DNA of 64,000 nt from Streptacidiphilus jiangxiensis (GCF_900109465.1 NZ_FOAZ01000027.1:1-64000); one strand, 5' to 3'; positions 46,170 through 54,639 are shown, numbered from the stretch's first letter. A program made the numbers and translations. The notes: generated by a model from the sequence alone, not told the origin.

Positions 46170-46628
46170 ATGACTTCGACCGCCGACCAGGTGCCCGACA
46201 TCGTCGTCGTCGGTGTGGACGGCTCGCCGCACGGTGCCGAGGCGCTGCGCGCCGCCCTGCGGCAGGCCGAGTTGACCGACAGCCTGGTGCACGCCGTGCT
46301 GGCGTGGGAGTGGCCCAGCATCTTCTCCGTGCCCGAGCCCGCGCCGGGGCTGGAGGGGAAGAGCTTCGAGGAGCAGGCCGAGCACCGACTCGCGGAGGCC
46401 GTCGCCGAGGCCGTCGGTCCGGGGCCGCAGCCGCGGATCCGGCGGCGGGTGGTGCAGGGGAGCCCCACCCAGGTGCTGCTGGACGCCGCGCAGGACGCGC
46501 GGCTGCTGGTGGTCGGCAGCCGCGGCTACGGCGGGTTCAAGGGCATCATGCTGGGCTCGGTCAGCCAGCACCTCGCGCAGTACGCACCCTGCTCGGTGCT
46601 GATCGTGCGGTCCGCAGCGGACCGCTGA
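46170..46628 (+). CDS. Universal stress protein (UspA family)
   Basis: 152 residues, single Usp domain. DIVVVGVDGSPHGAEALRAAL at the start, and the ATP-binding loop GSRGYGGFKGIMLGSVSQHL followed by YAPCSVLIVR at the end (GxxGx9GS pattern complete). Probably ATP-binding; role in stress survival by family. ATG 46170 has agggaggaa. It converges with the NTF2-like gene with zero spacing. Confidence 0.9.
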   Translation: MTSTADQVPDIVVVGVDGSPHGAEALRAALRQAELTDSLVHAVLAWEWPSIFSVPEPAPGLEGKSFEEQAEHRLAEAVAEAVGPGPQPRIRRRVVQGSPTQVLLDAAQDARLLVVGSRGYGGFKGIMLGSVSQHLAQYAPCSVLIVRSAADR

Positions 46629-46952
46629 TCAGGCCTGGCCGGTCTCGAAGCGGCTGACGCGGCCGTCGTGGACGTCGAAGCGCCAGACGGTGCTCATCTC
46701 GCCCCAGGTGTCGTTGCGGAACCTGGCCAGCAGGGTGTGCCCGCCGTCCGACTCCTTCTGGACGTCCATGCGGCCGCCCGCGTCGAAGATCTCGCGGTCG
46801 ATCCATTCCTGCAGGTTCCGGTCCGAGCCGTCGTCGGACATGGTCGCGTCCGTCGTCAGCAGGCCCACGAACGCGTTGCGGTCGTGGCCGTTGATCGCCT
46901 CGACGAGGCGGCGGACGACGGGGTCGGAGAGTTTCGCGGTAGCGATGGTCAT
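46629..46952 (-). CDS. NTF2/SnoaL-like protein
   Basis: 107 residues: PVVRRLVEAINGHDRNAFVGLL, TDATMSDDGSDRNLQEWIDREIFDAGG and TWGEMSTVWRFDVHDGRVSRFET. This is the cone-shaped NTF2-like fold with an early Asp. Could be a small enzyme or ligand-binding protein. ATG 46952 has gaggg. Confidence 0.82.
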   Translation of the reverse strand: MTIATAKLSDPVVRRLVEAINGHDRNAFVGLLTTDATMSDDGSDRNLQEWIDREIFDAGGRMDVQKESDGGHTLLARFRNDTWGEMSTVWRFDVHDGRVSRFETGQA

Positions 46953-47019
46953 GCCCTCCAGCGAACACCCGTCGCCCGGTCGCCGCAGCGCGCGCGGCGC
47001 CGTTCAGGGGACGGACCGC

Positions 47020-47706
47020 TCAGGGCCTGGTCTGCGTGACGCGCCACAGGCGGCGCGGCAGCTCCCCCTCCTCGAAGGCGTGGACCTCGCGCAGCGTCCA
47101 GCCCTGCGCCAGCTCCTCCACCAGCGCGCGCGAGAAGAAGTGCACCGCGAAGCCGCCGTGCTCCCAGATGTCGTCGCCGCGGTCCGTGCCCGCGCCGTAG
47201 TGGGCGTCGCCGTCGTGGCGGACGGTGTACGCGAAGGTGCCGCCGGGGCGCAGCACCCGGGCGACCTCCCGCACCAGCGCGCGGATCTCCGCCGTGGAGA
47301 GCGCCATGCACAGCAGCATGTGGGCGTAGACGGCGTCGACGCTCGCGTCGGGCAGCGGCAGCGGCGTCCGGACGTCGTGGGTCGCGGTCCGGACCAGGTC
47401 GGCGAGGCCGTCCGCGGCGGCCTGCGCGCGCAGCTGGGCCAGGCCGACATCGCTGAAGTCCGTGGCCAGGACCGAGAAGCCCGCGCGGGCGAAGGAGAGG
47501 GCGTCGCGACCGTGGCCGGCGCCGAGCTCCAGCACCTCGTGCGCGCCGGCCTCACCGAAGGCCCGCGCCGCGTGCCGGGCGGGGCCGGACGCCTCCGCGC
47601 CGTACATGCCGGGGTTCGCGGCGTACGTCCGCTCCCAGTGACGGCGCTGCTCGGCGGCGAGCCCGGCCTCCCTCTCGTGGGGCTGGTCGGCGGTGGAACG
47701 GGTCAT
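47020..47706 (-). CDS. Class I SAM-dependent methyltransferase
   Basis: 228 residues. VLELGAGHGRDALSFARAGF is motif I for SAM; VLATDFSDVGLAQLRAQ is motif II; VDAVYAHMLLCMAL and LVREVARVLRPGGTFAYTV complete a Methyltransf_11/25 domain. Substrate unknown. ATG 47706 has ggagcc. It is the second gene of a possible leftward unit after the Mut7-C-like gene (35-base gap). Confidence 0.87.
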   Translation of the reverse strand: MTRSTADQPHEREAGLAAEQRRHWERTYAANPGMYGAEASGPARHAARAFGEAGAHEVLELGAGHGRDALSFARAGFSVLATDFSDVGLAQLRAQAAADGLADLVRTATHDVRTPLPLPDASVDAVYAHMLLCMALSTAEIRALVREVARVLRPGGTFAYTVRHDGDAHYGAGTDRGDDIWEHGGFAVHFFSRALVEELAQGWTLREVHAFEEGELPRRLWRVTQTRP

Positions 47707-47741
47707 GGGGGTGGCTCCTGAGCGGCGGGCGAGTCCGGCGC

Positions 47742-48509
47742 TCAGCCCTGCCCCGATCCTCGCACGCCCGCTCCCGGCTCTCCGGATCCGCCCACCAGAC
47801 GCAGCGCGTCCGCGACGATGTCGTTGAGGCCGTCCTGGTGCGCGCCGCGCCAGTACGCGCGGCCGCAGGCGGTGCAGCGGGCGAAGGTGTCGTACGAGCG
47901 CTCGGTGCCCTCACGCAGCTGCGGGCGCACCTCGTCCAGCGTCGCCGGACGCAGCTCGCCGTTGCATGCGGTGCAGCGGGTCCACGGCGCGAGCGGCGGC
48001 GCGAACCGCTCCAGCACGTCGGTGAGCTGCTCCTCGGGGCGGTGGCTGTACACGTACGCGCCGGCCCACAGCTCGCGACGGTGCAGCAGGCCGCGGTCGC
48101 GCGAGAGCATCACCCGCTGCTCGCGGGCGGACTGGGCGGCGAGCGCCGCGTCGCCGATGTCGAGCCGCTCGTAGGCGGCGTCGACGCCGAGCAGCCGCAG
48201 CCGGCGCGCGAGAGTGCCGAGGTGCACGTCGAGCAGGAAGCGCGCCGGCCCGGGCAGCGCCTGGGGGCGCACGACCGGGGAGACGTGGACGCGGTCGCCC
48301 GCGACGGGCACGTAGCCGGTGTCGCAAGGCGCTGCGGCGAGCGTCAGGCCGCCGACCTCGGTCAGCGGCACGCCGAGGGACTCCACGACGTGGCCCAGCG
48401 TGGACGATCCGTCGGTGCGCACCGCAGCGCCCTCCGCGGCGCGGCGCGCGGCCGCGACGAAGAGGTGCAGCTCGGGGGCGAAGCTGATGATGATCTCCGG
48501 TCCGTCCAC
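47742..48509 (-). CDS. Mut7-C RNase-domain protein with ubiquitin-like N-terminus
   Basis: 255 residues. Residues ~1-75 form the Mut7-C ubiquitin-like domain (ISFAPELHLFVAA, VVESLGVPLTEVGG). Residues ~80-170 are the PIN-like Mut7-C domain (FLLDVHLGTLARRLRLLGVD, IGDAALAAQSAREQRVMLSRDRGLL with conserved D and R). The C-terminus has two zinc pairs (RCTACNGEL and RCTACGRAYWRG). A nuclease role is expected but the RNA target is unknown. GTG 48509 lies six bases after a CATGCT hexamer; probably leaderless. The longer TTG start at 48536 is less likely. Confidence 0.87.
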   Translation of the reverse strand: MDGPEIIISFAPELHLFVAAARRAAEGAAVRTDGSSTLGHVVESLGVPLTEVGGLTLAAAPCDTGYVPVAGDRVHVSPVVRPQALPGPARFLLDVHLGTLARRLRLLGVDAAYERLDIGDAALAAQSAREQRVMLSRDRGLLHRRELWAGAYVYSHRPEEQLTDVLERFAPPLAPWTRCTACNGELRPATLDEVRPQLREGTERSYDTFARCTACGRAYWRGAHQDGLNDIVADALRLVGGSGEPGAGVRGSGQG

Positions 48510-48598
48510 GCGGCCAGCATGGCACCGGCGCGGCAACCGTGGCCACCGCCTTTTCCGGTTCGTGCGCGGTTGTCAGTGGCGGCCGATAGCTTGGCGTC

Positions 48599-49021
48599 AT
48601 GCGAGCCAACGGCACCTTTTCCGTCGTCAGCATGGAGCCCGTCCCGGCCGGAGAGCTTTCCGACAAGCTCTCCGGCACGGTTGTGACGGCGCTGGCCACC
48701 GGCGTCTCCATCATGGAGAAGCACTTCGCGGGCGCCATCGAGGGCCGCTCGGAGACGATCTTCACCGCCGCCTTCGACGCGGCGCGCGGCATCGGCACCT
48801 ATCTCGCCCTGGAGTCCTTCGAGGGCACGGTCGACGGCCACGCGGGCACGTTCAACTTCGCCCACTCCGCCTCCACGACAGGCGCGGACCGGCAGAGCGA
48901 GTTCTTCGTCCTGGTGCCGGGCAGCGGCACCGGCGGGCTCGCCGGGATAGCCGGCACGGGCGGCATGACCGTGGACGCCGACGGGACCCACCGCATCTGG
49001 CTCGACTACACGCTCGACTGA
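48599..49021 (+). CDS. DUF3224 family protein
   Basis: 140 residues: ANGTFSVVSMEPVPAGELSD, MEKHFAGAIEGRSETIFTAAF, LESFEGTVDGHAGTFNFAHS and GTGGMTVDADGTHRIWLDYT match DUF3224, a beta-barrel-like domain. Function unknown. TAGCTT at 48587-48592 is followed six bases later by the ATG; no ribosome site, so leaderless. It is divergent from the Mut7-C-like gene (89 bases) and overlaps the phosphatase gene end by 16 bases (convergent). Confidence 0.88.
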   Translation: MRANGTFSVVSMEPVPAGELSDKLSGTVVTALATGVSIMEKHFAGAIEGRSETIFTAAFDAARGIGTYLALESFEGTVDGHAGTFNFAHSASTTGADRQSEFFVLVPGSGTGGLAGIAGTGGMTVDADGTHRIWLDYTLD

Positions 49022-51303
49022 CCGTCCGGCTTCTCGTTCATCTCGAACCAGACGACCTTGCCCTCGCCGCTGGGGCGCACGCCCCAGCGCTCGGCCAGCA
49101 GGTCGAGCAGGACCAGGCCGCGGCCGGAGGAGGCCATCTCGCCCGGGGAGCGGCGGTGCGGCAGCTCGTCGCTGCCGTCCGAGACCTCGATGCGCAGCCG
49201 CCGCTCGCCCGGCGCGCCCCACAGCTCGGCGAGAAGCGCGCCCTCCTGGTCGGTGTGCAGCAGCACGTTGGTCAGCAGTTCGGAGACGAGCAGCACGGCG
49301 GCGTCGGCCGCGTCCTGGCTGTTCCAGTCCTGGAGGATGGCGCGCAGCTCGCGCCTGGCCGCGCCGACCTTGGCCGGCTGGCCCTGGCCGACGGTCAGCA
49401 TCAGCCGCCGCCCGACGGGCCTCGGCGCGCCGTCGATCGGGTCGCGACGGAGCAGCAGCAGGGCGATGTCGTCCTCGCGGCGGTCCGCGAGCCGGCCCGG
49501 CCCACGGTGCGAGCCCGGGCCGTGCACGGCCCGGATCAGGGCGTCCGCCATGCCCTCCAGGTCATGGGCGGGCCCGGGCGCCATGACGTCCCGGACGCGG
49601 ACCCAGCCGCTGAACATGTCGTGTCCGCCGGTCTCGATCAAACCGTCGGTGCAGACCATGAGGATCTCGCCGACCTGGAGCTCCACTTCGGTGACGGGGT
49701 AGTCCTCGCCCTCCGGGGCCAGTCCCAGTGGCAGGCCGCCGTCGACGTGCCGGATCACGGTCGTGCCGTCGGGCATCCGCAGCACCGGGTGCGGGTGGCC
49801 GGCGCGGGCGATCTCCAGGCGGCCGCGCGCCGGGTCGGCCTCGATGTAGAGGCAGGTGGCGAACCGGTCCTCGTCGACGCTGGCCAGGAACCGCGAGGCG
49901 CGCGACAGCACGGCGTCGGGCCGGTGGCCCTCGACGGCGTAGGCGTGCACGGCCGTGCGCAGCCGGGACATCACGCCGGCGGCGTGGACGTCGTGGCCCT
50001 GCACGTCGCCGACGACCAGCGCGATCCGGCCGCCCGGCAGGTCGATGACGTCGTACCAGTCCCCGCCGACGAGCAGCCCGCCGCCGGTGGGCACGTAGCG
50101 GGCGGTCACGGTCAGACCGTCGATCTCGCGGGCCGAGTCGCCCATGCTGCGGCGCAGTCCGCGGGAGAGGGCCCTTTCGGCCTCGTTGGTGTGGGCGCGT
50201 TCCAGGGCCTGCGAGAGCATCCGGGCCACGGTGGAGAGCACGGCCCGCTCGTCGGGGGTGAAGCCCACCGCCGTCTCGAAGGCGGCGAGCCATGCCCCGG
50301 TCGTCCGGCCCGCCGTCACCAGCGGGAGGAACGCCCAGGACTGACGACCGAAGCCGGCGGCCAGCGGCCAGGTCGCCGGGAAGTCGCGCTGGTAGGCGGC
50401 GGGCGAGGAGAGGTAGATCGGCCGTCCGGTGCGGACCACGGTCGCCGCCGGGTACTCGGTGTCCAGCGGCATCTCGAACGGGACGGCCTGGGCGGCGGTG
50501 TGGCCGTGATGGCCGACCACCGTGAGCTTGGTGCCCTTGACGCCGAACACGGCCTGCCCGTCGGGCGAGAAGCCCGGCATCGCGAGCGTGGCGGCGACCC
50601 GCAGCACCTCGCTGGTGGTCCCGGCCTCGGCCAGCGCCCGCCCGGCGTCGAGCAGGAACGCCTCGCGGGAGCGGCGCAGGTCGGCGGCGGGCAGCCGGGG
50701 AGCGGCCGCGGGCAGTGCGTTGAGCTCGCGGATCTGGCGGTGTTCGCGGTCCTCGTCCTCGGCGCCCGGGGCGGGGACGGCGGCGGGAGACTCGGCCGCG
50801 CCGGGGCGTCGACTGTTGGCGTCGAGGGGGGCGTCCCCGGGGACGGCCGAGGGCCGGGCCGCGGCCGGCCGGACGGCCGCTGCGAAGCCGGGCGTCGTGC
50901 TCGCATCGGTGCCGCAGAACCGCGACCGCCCGTCCAGGACGGTGCCCTGCACGCTGTAGGGGCTGCCCGCGGGCCCAGGAGAGAGCTGCACGTGGAGCCC
51001 GCGCAGCAAGCGCCCGTCCGGGGAGACCACGCGGACCCGGATCTCGTCGGGGCGCTGCTCGCCGGCTGTCAGCTGGGCCAACGCGCTGAGCCGGACGAAG
51101 TCCTCGCCGTGCAGGCGGGCGCGGATGGTGGCGGCACTCGGCAGCGGTCCATCGGCCGGGAGGTCGAGCAGCTCGCGCGTGCGCGCGTCGGCCTCCAGAA
51201 CACCCTCGCCCCGGTTCCACCGCCACACCCCGATGCCGACGGAGGTGAGGACGGCGGTGGTCAGCTCGGCGGCGCGCGCGACCGGGTCTGATGCGCTCGC
51301 CAT
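49006..51303 (-). CDS. PAS-GAF-SpoIIE phosphatase with anti-sigma-factor kinase domain
   Basis: 765 residues. Order: PAS-like domain (about 10-110), linker, GAF (about 210-370), PP2C-type SpoIIE phosphatase (about 390-600: GGDWYDVIDLPGGRIALVVGD and VCTDGLIET metal motifs), then an RsbW-like HATPase (about 625-760: LLVSELLTNVLLHTDQ, GRGLVLLDLLAERWGV). One protein can dephosphorylate and phosphorylate STAS anti-anti-sigma factors, so it is a full partner-switch controller. Light, redox or small ligands may act through PAS/GAF. ATG 51303 has gaagggg. No sigma factor is adjacent. Confidence 0.9.
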   Translation of the reverse strand: MASASDPVARAAELTTAVLTSVGIGVWRWNRGEGVLEADARTRELLDLPADGPLPSAATIRARLHGEDFVRLSALAQLTAGEQRPDEIRVRVVSPDGRLLRGLHVQLSPGPAGSPYSVQGTVLDGRSRFCGTDASTTPGFAAAVRPAAARPSAVPGDAPLDANSRRPGAAESPAAVPAPGAEDEDREHRQIRELNALPAAAPRLPAADLRRSREAFLLDAGRALAEAGTTSEVLRVAATLAMPGFSPDGQAVFGVKGTKLTVVGHHGHTAAQAVPFEMPLDTEYPAATVVRTGRPIYLSSPAAYQRDFPATWPLAAGFGRQSWAFLPLVTAGRTTGAWLAAFETAVGFTPDERAVLSTVARMLSQALERAHTNEAERALSRGLRRSMGDSAREIDGLTVTARYVPTGGGLLVGGDWYDVIDLPGGRIALVVGDVQGHDVHAAGVMSRLRTAVHAYAVEGHRPDAVLSRASRFLASVDEDRFATCLYIEADPARGRLEIARAGHPHPVLRMPDGTTVIRHVDGGLPLGLAPEGEDYPVTEVELQVGEILMVCTDGLIETGGHDMFSGWVRVRDVMAPGPAHDLEGMADALIRAVHGPGSHRGPGRLADRREDDIALLLLRRDPIDGAPRPVGRRLMLTVGQGQPAKVGAARRELRAILQDWNSQDAADAAVLLVSELLTNVLLHTDQEGALLAELWGAPGERRLRIEVSDGSDELPHRRSPGEMASSGRGLVLLDLLAERWGVRPSGEGKVVWFEMNEKPDGQSSV

Positions 51304-51395
51304 CGACAAGCCCCTTCGACTACGGATTTATGCGCTTACCTTACGACCCGGTAGCCCCACGGGTCGCGACGACAACGGTGATCTTCGCGTGAATT

Positions 51396-51420
51396 TTGCC
51401 TCAGGGGCAAGAAACTTGCC
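51396..51420. promoter_or_regulatory. Operator candidate for the XRE-cupin regulator
   Basis: TTGCC-TCAGG-GGCAA is a perfect inverted repeat (51396-51410), followed by another TTGCC at 51416-51420. It lies 30-55 bases upstream of the regulator start and may be its own operator. Confidence 0.55.
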
Positions 51421-51450
51421 TATCGGGTCGCTCGGGTGTCCACTGGAGCC

Positions 51451-52065
51451 ATGGCCATGGACGAAAGCGCCCCCGACGCCGTCGGTACGGAACTGCGACC
51501 CGAGGACCTCCCCGGGCTCGGAGCCCGGCTGCGCGAGCGCCGCCTGCGCAGCGGCCTGACGTTGGAGGCCGCCGCCGCGCGGGTCGGGCTCTCGCCGGCC
51601 CACCTCTCCCGGCTGGAGACCGCCAAACGGCAGCCCTCCTTGCCCGTGCTGCTGGGCCTCTCCCGAGCTTACGCCGTCCCGCTCGACGTCCTGCTCGGGG
51701 AGTCCCCGACCGCGCCCGCCGCGGTGATCCGCGGCGGCGCGGCCGAGCCGAGCGTCGCCGGCGGCTGGACCTACCGGCCGGCCGGTGCGCCAGGCCGTGC
51801 GATGCAGGCGCTGCGCGTGCACGTGCCACCGGGCATCCAGGACGCGGTGGTGCGGGTCCACCCCGGCGAGGAGTGGCTCTACGTCCTCACCGGCCGCCTG
51901 ATCCTCACCCTGGACAAGGAGCGCCACCTGCTGGAGCCGGGCGACTCCGCCCACTTCGACTCCATGCGCCCCCACCGCCTGGCGGCGGACACGCCGTCCG
52001 GCACCGATCTGCTCTTCCTGCACACGCTGCTGCAGAGCCCGACCTCGGAGTTGTGCCTTGGCTGA
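51451..52065 (+). CDS. XRE-family regulator with cupin sensor domain
   Basis: 204 residues. Helix-turn-helix at about 22-78 (LRERRLRSGLTLEAAAARVGLSPAHLSRLETAKRQPSLPVLLGLSRAYAV in pieces) and a cupin_2 fold at about 115-190 (VHPGEEWLYVLTGRLILTLD, LLEPGDSAHFDSMRPHRL). The cupin probably binds a small ligand or metal. Start ATG 51451 has actggag; GTG 51436 and ATG 51457 are alternatives. The stop overlaps the TTG start of a 59-residue membrane protein, so the two are translationally coupled. Confidence 0.88.
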   Translation: MAMDESAPDAVGTELRPEDLPGLGARLRERRLRSGLTLEAAAARVGLSPAHLSRLETAKRQPSLPVLLGLSRAYAVPLDVLLGESPTAPAAVIRGGAAEPSVAGGWTYRPAGAPGRAMQALRVHVPPGIQDAVVRVHPGEEWLYVLTGRLILTLDKERHLLEPGDSAHFDSMRPHRLAADTPSGTDLLFLHTLLQSPTSELCLG

Positions 52066-52237
52066 TCACCTCCCCTTCCGCGGCACCATGCACGCCAACG
52101 ACGTCCCCGGCGTCGAGGACGGCGCCGAGACCACCGCGCGGCGGGTCAACGTCCGTGTCTTCATCTACGTCATCGGCCTGCACCTCTTCGGGGCCTTCGT
52201 GATGCTGCTCTTCTACACGGGCGCCCACCGCGGCTGA
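52058..52237 (+). CDS. DUF6126-like small membrane protein
   Basis: 59 residues: MADHLPFRGTMHANDVPGVE, DGAETTARRVNVRVFIYVIG, LHLFGAFVMLLFYTGAHRG. One membrane helix (residues ~33-54). The R-V-x-V-R-x-F-x-Y-V...H-L-F pattern resembles DUF6126, which is often found beside XRE-cupin regulators. TTG 52058 overlaps the regulator stop. The pair may be a regulator and its transport or sensing partner; function unknown. Confidence 0.75.
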   Translation: MADHLPFRGTMHANDVPGVEDGAETTARRVNVRVFIYVIGLHLFGAFVMLLFYTGAHRG

Positions 52238-52252
52238 GCCCCGGGCCGGAGC

Positions 52253-52861
52253 TCACGGCAGGCGCGCGGCGATCTCCGCAGAGGTCTGCGGGGTGGAGAA
52301 CATCGGGAAGTCGTAGGCGATCGCGTTCTCGTGCTCCTCCTTGGAGGCCGCCGCCATGCAGTCCGTCAGCGTGACGACCTGGTAGCCGTTCTCGTACCCC
52401 GTGCGCATCGTCGACTCGACGCAGCAGTTGGTGAGGAAGCCGGCGATCACCAGCGTGGTGATGCCCTTGCTGCGGAGGATGAAGTCCAGGTTGGTGCTGG
52501 CGAAGGTGTCGAGGCCGCGCTTGCCCTCCACCACGATGTCGCCCGGCTGCGGCGCGAGGGCGTCGGCGATCTCCGCTCCCCAGGTGCCCTTGACGAAGGC
52601 GTTGCCGTCGACGACTCCCTTGAGGATGCCGTACGGGTGGCGGGTGATCTCGTGGTAGCCGGGGGCGAAGGAGATCGGGGCGTGGACGATCGTCACGCCC
52701 GCCTCGCGGGCGGAGGCGACCAGCGCACGGGTGTTGTCGAGCATCCCGGTGGCCTCCATGACCGGGCGCACGGCCTCGTGCAGCACCCCGCCCTCGGAGA
52801 CGAACTCGTTCTGAAACTCGATCAGGAGCAGGGCGGTGGTGGCCGGTTCGAGAGTCGTCAT
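52253..52861 (-). CDS. Isochorismatase-like cysteine hydrolase
   Basis: 202 residues. The catalytic cysteine lies in VIAGFLTNCCVESTMRTGYENG (about 150-160) and the lysine in VVEGKRGLDTFASTNLD. The first catalytic acid, normally Asp in D-x-Q-N, is Glu here (LLLIEFQNEF). Members cleave isochorismate, nicotinamide or carbamoyl compounds; the substrate is unknown. Active as a variant triad is plausible. ATG 52861 has gtggagg; it is preceded by the small coiled-coil gene on the same strand. Confidence 0.85.
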   Translation of the reverse strand: MTTLEPATTALLLIEFQNEFVSEGGVLHEAVRPVMEATGMLDNTRALVASAREAGVTIVHAPISFAPGYHEITRHPYGILKGVVDGNAFVKGTWGAEIADALAPQPGDIVVEGKRGLDTFASTNLDFILRSKGITTLVIAGFLTNCCVESTMRTGYENGYQVVTLTDCMAAASKEEHENAIAYDFPMFSTPQTSAEIAARLP

Positions 52862-52870
52862 GGCCTCCAC

Positions 52871-53125
52871 TCAAGCATGCGCGGCGGGTGGTGACGAGAC
52901 CACCTGCGGGTGATCCGCCCGCTGCTCGGGGACCCGCGCGCCCCCGCGGCGTCGGAGCAGGACCGCGAGCTGGTCGTGCTCCCGGGCCAGGCGACGGGTC
53001 TCGGCGGAGAGCGCCGCGACGGCCGTCTCGGCCGCCTCCAGGCGGGCACGGAGCACGATGATCTCGTCGCTGCTCACGCAGACGTGGGCGCGTCGGCGCA
53101 GCAGCAGACCCAGGAAAGCTTGCAT
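52871..53125 (-). CDS. Small coiled-coil protein (tentative)
   Basis: 84 residues: MQAFLGLLLRRRAHVCVSSD, then IIVLRARLEAAETAVAALSA and ETRRLAREHDQLAVLLRRRG. The middle forms a clear heptad coiled coil. The end is Pro/Ala-rich and may be non-coding. No family recognised. It is nine bases before the hydrolase gene's ribosome site, so co-transcription is possible. Confidence 0.45.
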   Translation of the reverse strand: MQAFLGLLLRRRAHVCVSSDEIIVLRARLEAAETAVAALSAETRRLAREHDQLAVLLRRRGGARVPEQRADHPQVVSSPPAAHA

Positions 53126-53212
53126 GCCGTGATCCTCTTGGCAGGACGGCTGGTCGAACCAGGGCGTTCCTACTCAGACGTGCCTGGGTGATTCGTCCTC
53201 ATGTGCCATGTG

Positions 53213-53226
53213 GGAACTCATGTTCC
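53213..53226. promoter_or_regulatory. GGAAC-TCAT-GTTCC palindrome
   Basis: A perfect 5-bp inverted repeat with a 4-base centre, about 150 bases upstream of the secreted-protein gene. The GGAAC half alone also resembles a -35 of ECF (SigE-type) promoters. The 246 bases between 53126 and 53371 otherwise show no gene. Confidence 0.35.
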
Positions 53227-53371
53227 GCCTTGGCGCCCGTTCGGGCGATTTGGCTCGGACACGGTGGCGACGAGGCCGTCGCGCACCAGGCCCGGTCGGA
53301 GCATGGTCGCGGGGCTGCCGCACGTTCAGGGCTGCGGAGGGGCCCCGCGGAAACCGAAAAGAGGACGCTGC

Positions 53372-54262
53372 ATGCTGAGACCGACCAAGCTCGCTGCCGC
53401 GATCACCACGGCTGCCGTGGCTCTCGTCGGCCCGGCGCTCGTCGCCGGACCTGTCGCCCAGGCGGCGACCCCGGACAAGCCCCATGGCCGGACCGTCACT
53501 GTCGACATGACCAACAAGGGCTTCACCCTCCCCAGGGAGGTCCGGGCCGGCTTCGTCACCTTCGAGGTCAGTACGAAGGACGCCAACGGACACGATCTTC
53601 AGGGCGTCCGGCTGCACAAGGGCGTGACCCAGGCGCAGCTGATCGCCGACATCCGCCTGGCGGTCAGCCCCGACCCCAAGACCGCCGCCAAGGGCATCCG
53701 GCAGGTCCAGCGCGACGCGACGCTGGTGGGCGGGGCGGCCGTGGAGCCCAGCACGGTCGTCGACGACACCATCCCGCTCTGCGCGGGGACCTACTGGTTC
53801 TTCGACTTCGGCCAGTTCTTCGTCCCGAACGCGCCGCCGCCGGTCTTCCACCGTCTGGACGTCAAGGGCCCGTTCCGCGACTGGCTGCCCAAGGTCGACG
53901 GCGAGATCGACCAGGTGGACACGAAGGCCGGACCGCGCTTCGTCTCGCCGGACAAGCTCATGGACGGCGGCACCTACCTGGTGCGCAACAAGGCGCCGGA
54001 GATCCACGAGCTGATGTTCCAGCGGGTGAAGCCGGGCACCACCAACCGCGACCTGACGGTCTTCCTGACCACCGGCAAGGGCCAGAACCCGTTCGCCGAG
54101 GCGGTGTCCCGCGGGCTCGCGGCGCAGTCGCCGGGCCGGTTCCAGCTGCTGTCGTTCCACCCGAAGAAGGGCAGTTACGCGCTGCTCTGCTTCATCCCGG
54201 ACGACAAGTCCGGGATCCCGCACGCCTTCCTCGGCATGCACAAGGTCGTCAAGCTCACCTGA
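53372..54262 (+). CDS. Secreted protein with cupredoxin-like segments
   Basis: 296 residues. Signal peptide (LAAAITTAAVALVGPALVAG...AQAAT, residues ~6-34). TVTVDMTNKGFTLPREVRAGFVTFEV begins a beta-sandwich like cupredoxins, and the C-terminus YALLCFIPDDKSGIPHAFLG with H and C resembles the end of such domains; PEIHELMFQRVKPG is another conserved-looking strand. Copper ligands are not certain. It is likely an exported stress or metal-related protein. ATG 53372 has aaaagagg. Confidence 0.65.
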   Translation: MLRPTKLAAAITTAAVALVGPALVAGPVAQAATPDKPHGRTVTVDMTNKGFTLPREVRAGFVTFEVSTKDANGHDLQGVRLHKGVTQAQLIADIRLAVSPDPKTAAKGIRQVQRDATLVGGAAVEPSTVVDDTIPLCAGTYWFFDFGQFFVPNAPPPVFHRLDVKGPFRDWLPKVDGEIDQVDTKAGPRFVSPDKLMDGGTYLVRNKAPEIHELMFQRVKPGTTNRDLTVFLTTGKGQNPFAEAVSRGLAAQSPGRFQLLSFHPKKGSYALLCFIPDDKSGIPHAFLGMHKVVKLT

Positions 54263-54282
54263 CGTCCTCGGCCGTTCCGGTC

Positions 54283-54630
54283 TCAGTCCGTCGCGCGGGG
54301 GTGGCTCGGCTCGTAGAGGGCCAGGTCGCCCCCGCCCGGCAGGCGCAGGCCGGTGAGCAGCCCCCAGGCGAGCTGCTCGACCGGGCGGGTGAACTCCACC
54401 CCCTTCGTCTGCAGCTCCGCCATGGTCGCCATCAGGTCGTCGCACATCAGCATGAGCTCGTGCGAGTGGACCGATGAGGTCGGATGGAACGCGACCTCGG
54501 TCGGTGGGGCCTTGAAGATGAGCCAGCCGCGTCCGGCGTCCACATGGGGCAGGCCGAGCACGTCGCGGAAGAAGGCCCGGTCGGCCTCCGCATCGCTGGT
54601 GTAGATGACCACATGCGCACCATTGATCAC
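54283..54630 (-). CDS. VOC (glyoxalase/bleomycin-resistance-like) protein
   Basis: 115 residues: MINGAHVVIYTSDAEADRAF, FRDVLGLPHVDAGRGWLIFK, SVHSHELMLMCDDL and LPGGGDLALYEPSHP. One full VOC domain with H and E metal ligands at the expected ends of strands. Could be an enzyme or a ligand-binding protein. It ends 20 bases from the secreted-protein gene (convergent) and begins next to the kinase stop. Confidence 0.83.
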   Translation of the reverse strand: MINGAHVVIYTSDAEADRAFFRDVLGLPHVDAGRGWLIFKAPPTEVAFHPTSSVHSHELMLMCDDLMATMAELQTKGVEFTRPVEQLAWGLLTGLRLPGGGDLALYEPSHPRATD

Positions 54631-54639
54631 GTCTCGACG

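Noticed and set aside
48319-51291. 990-codon plus-strand frame over the phosphatase gene
   Set aside because: It overlaps DUF3224 and is antisense to the well-supported PAS-GAF-SpoIIE gene; the product has no domain character.
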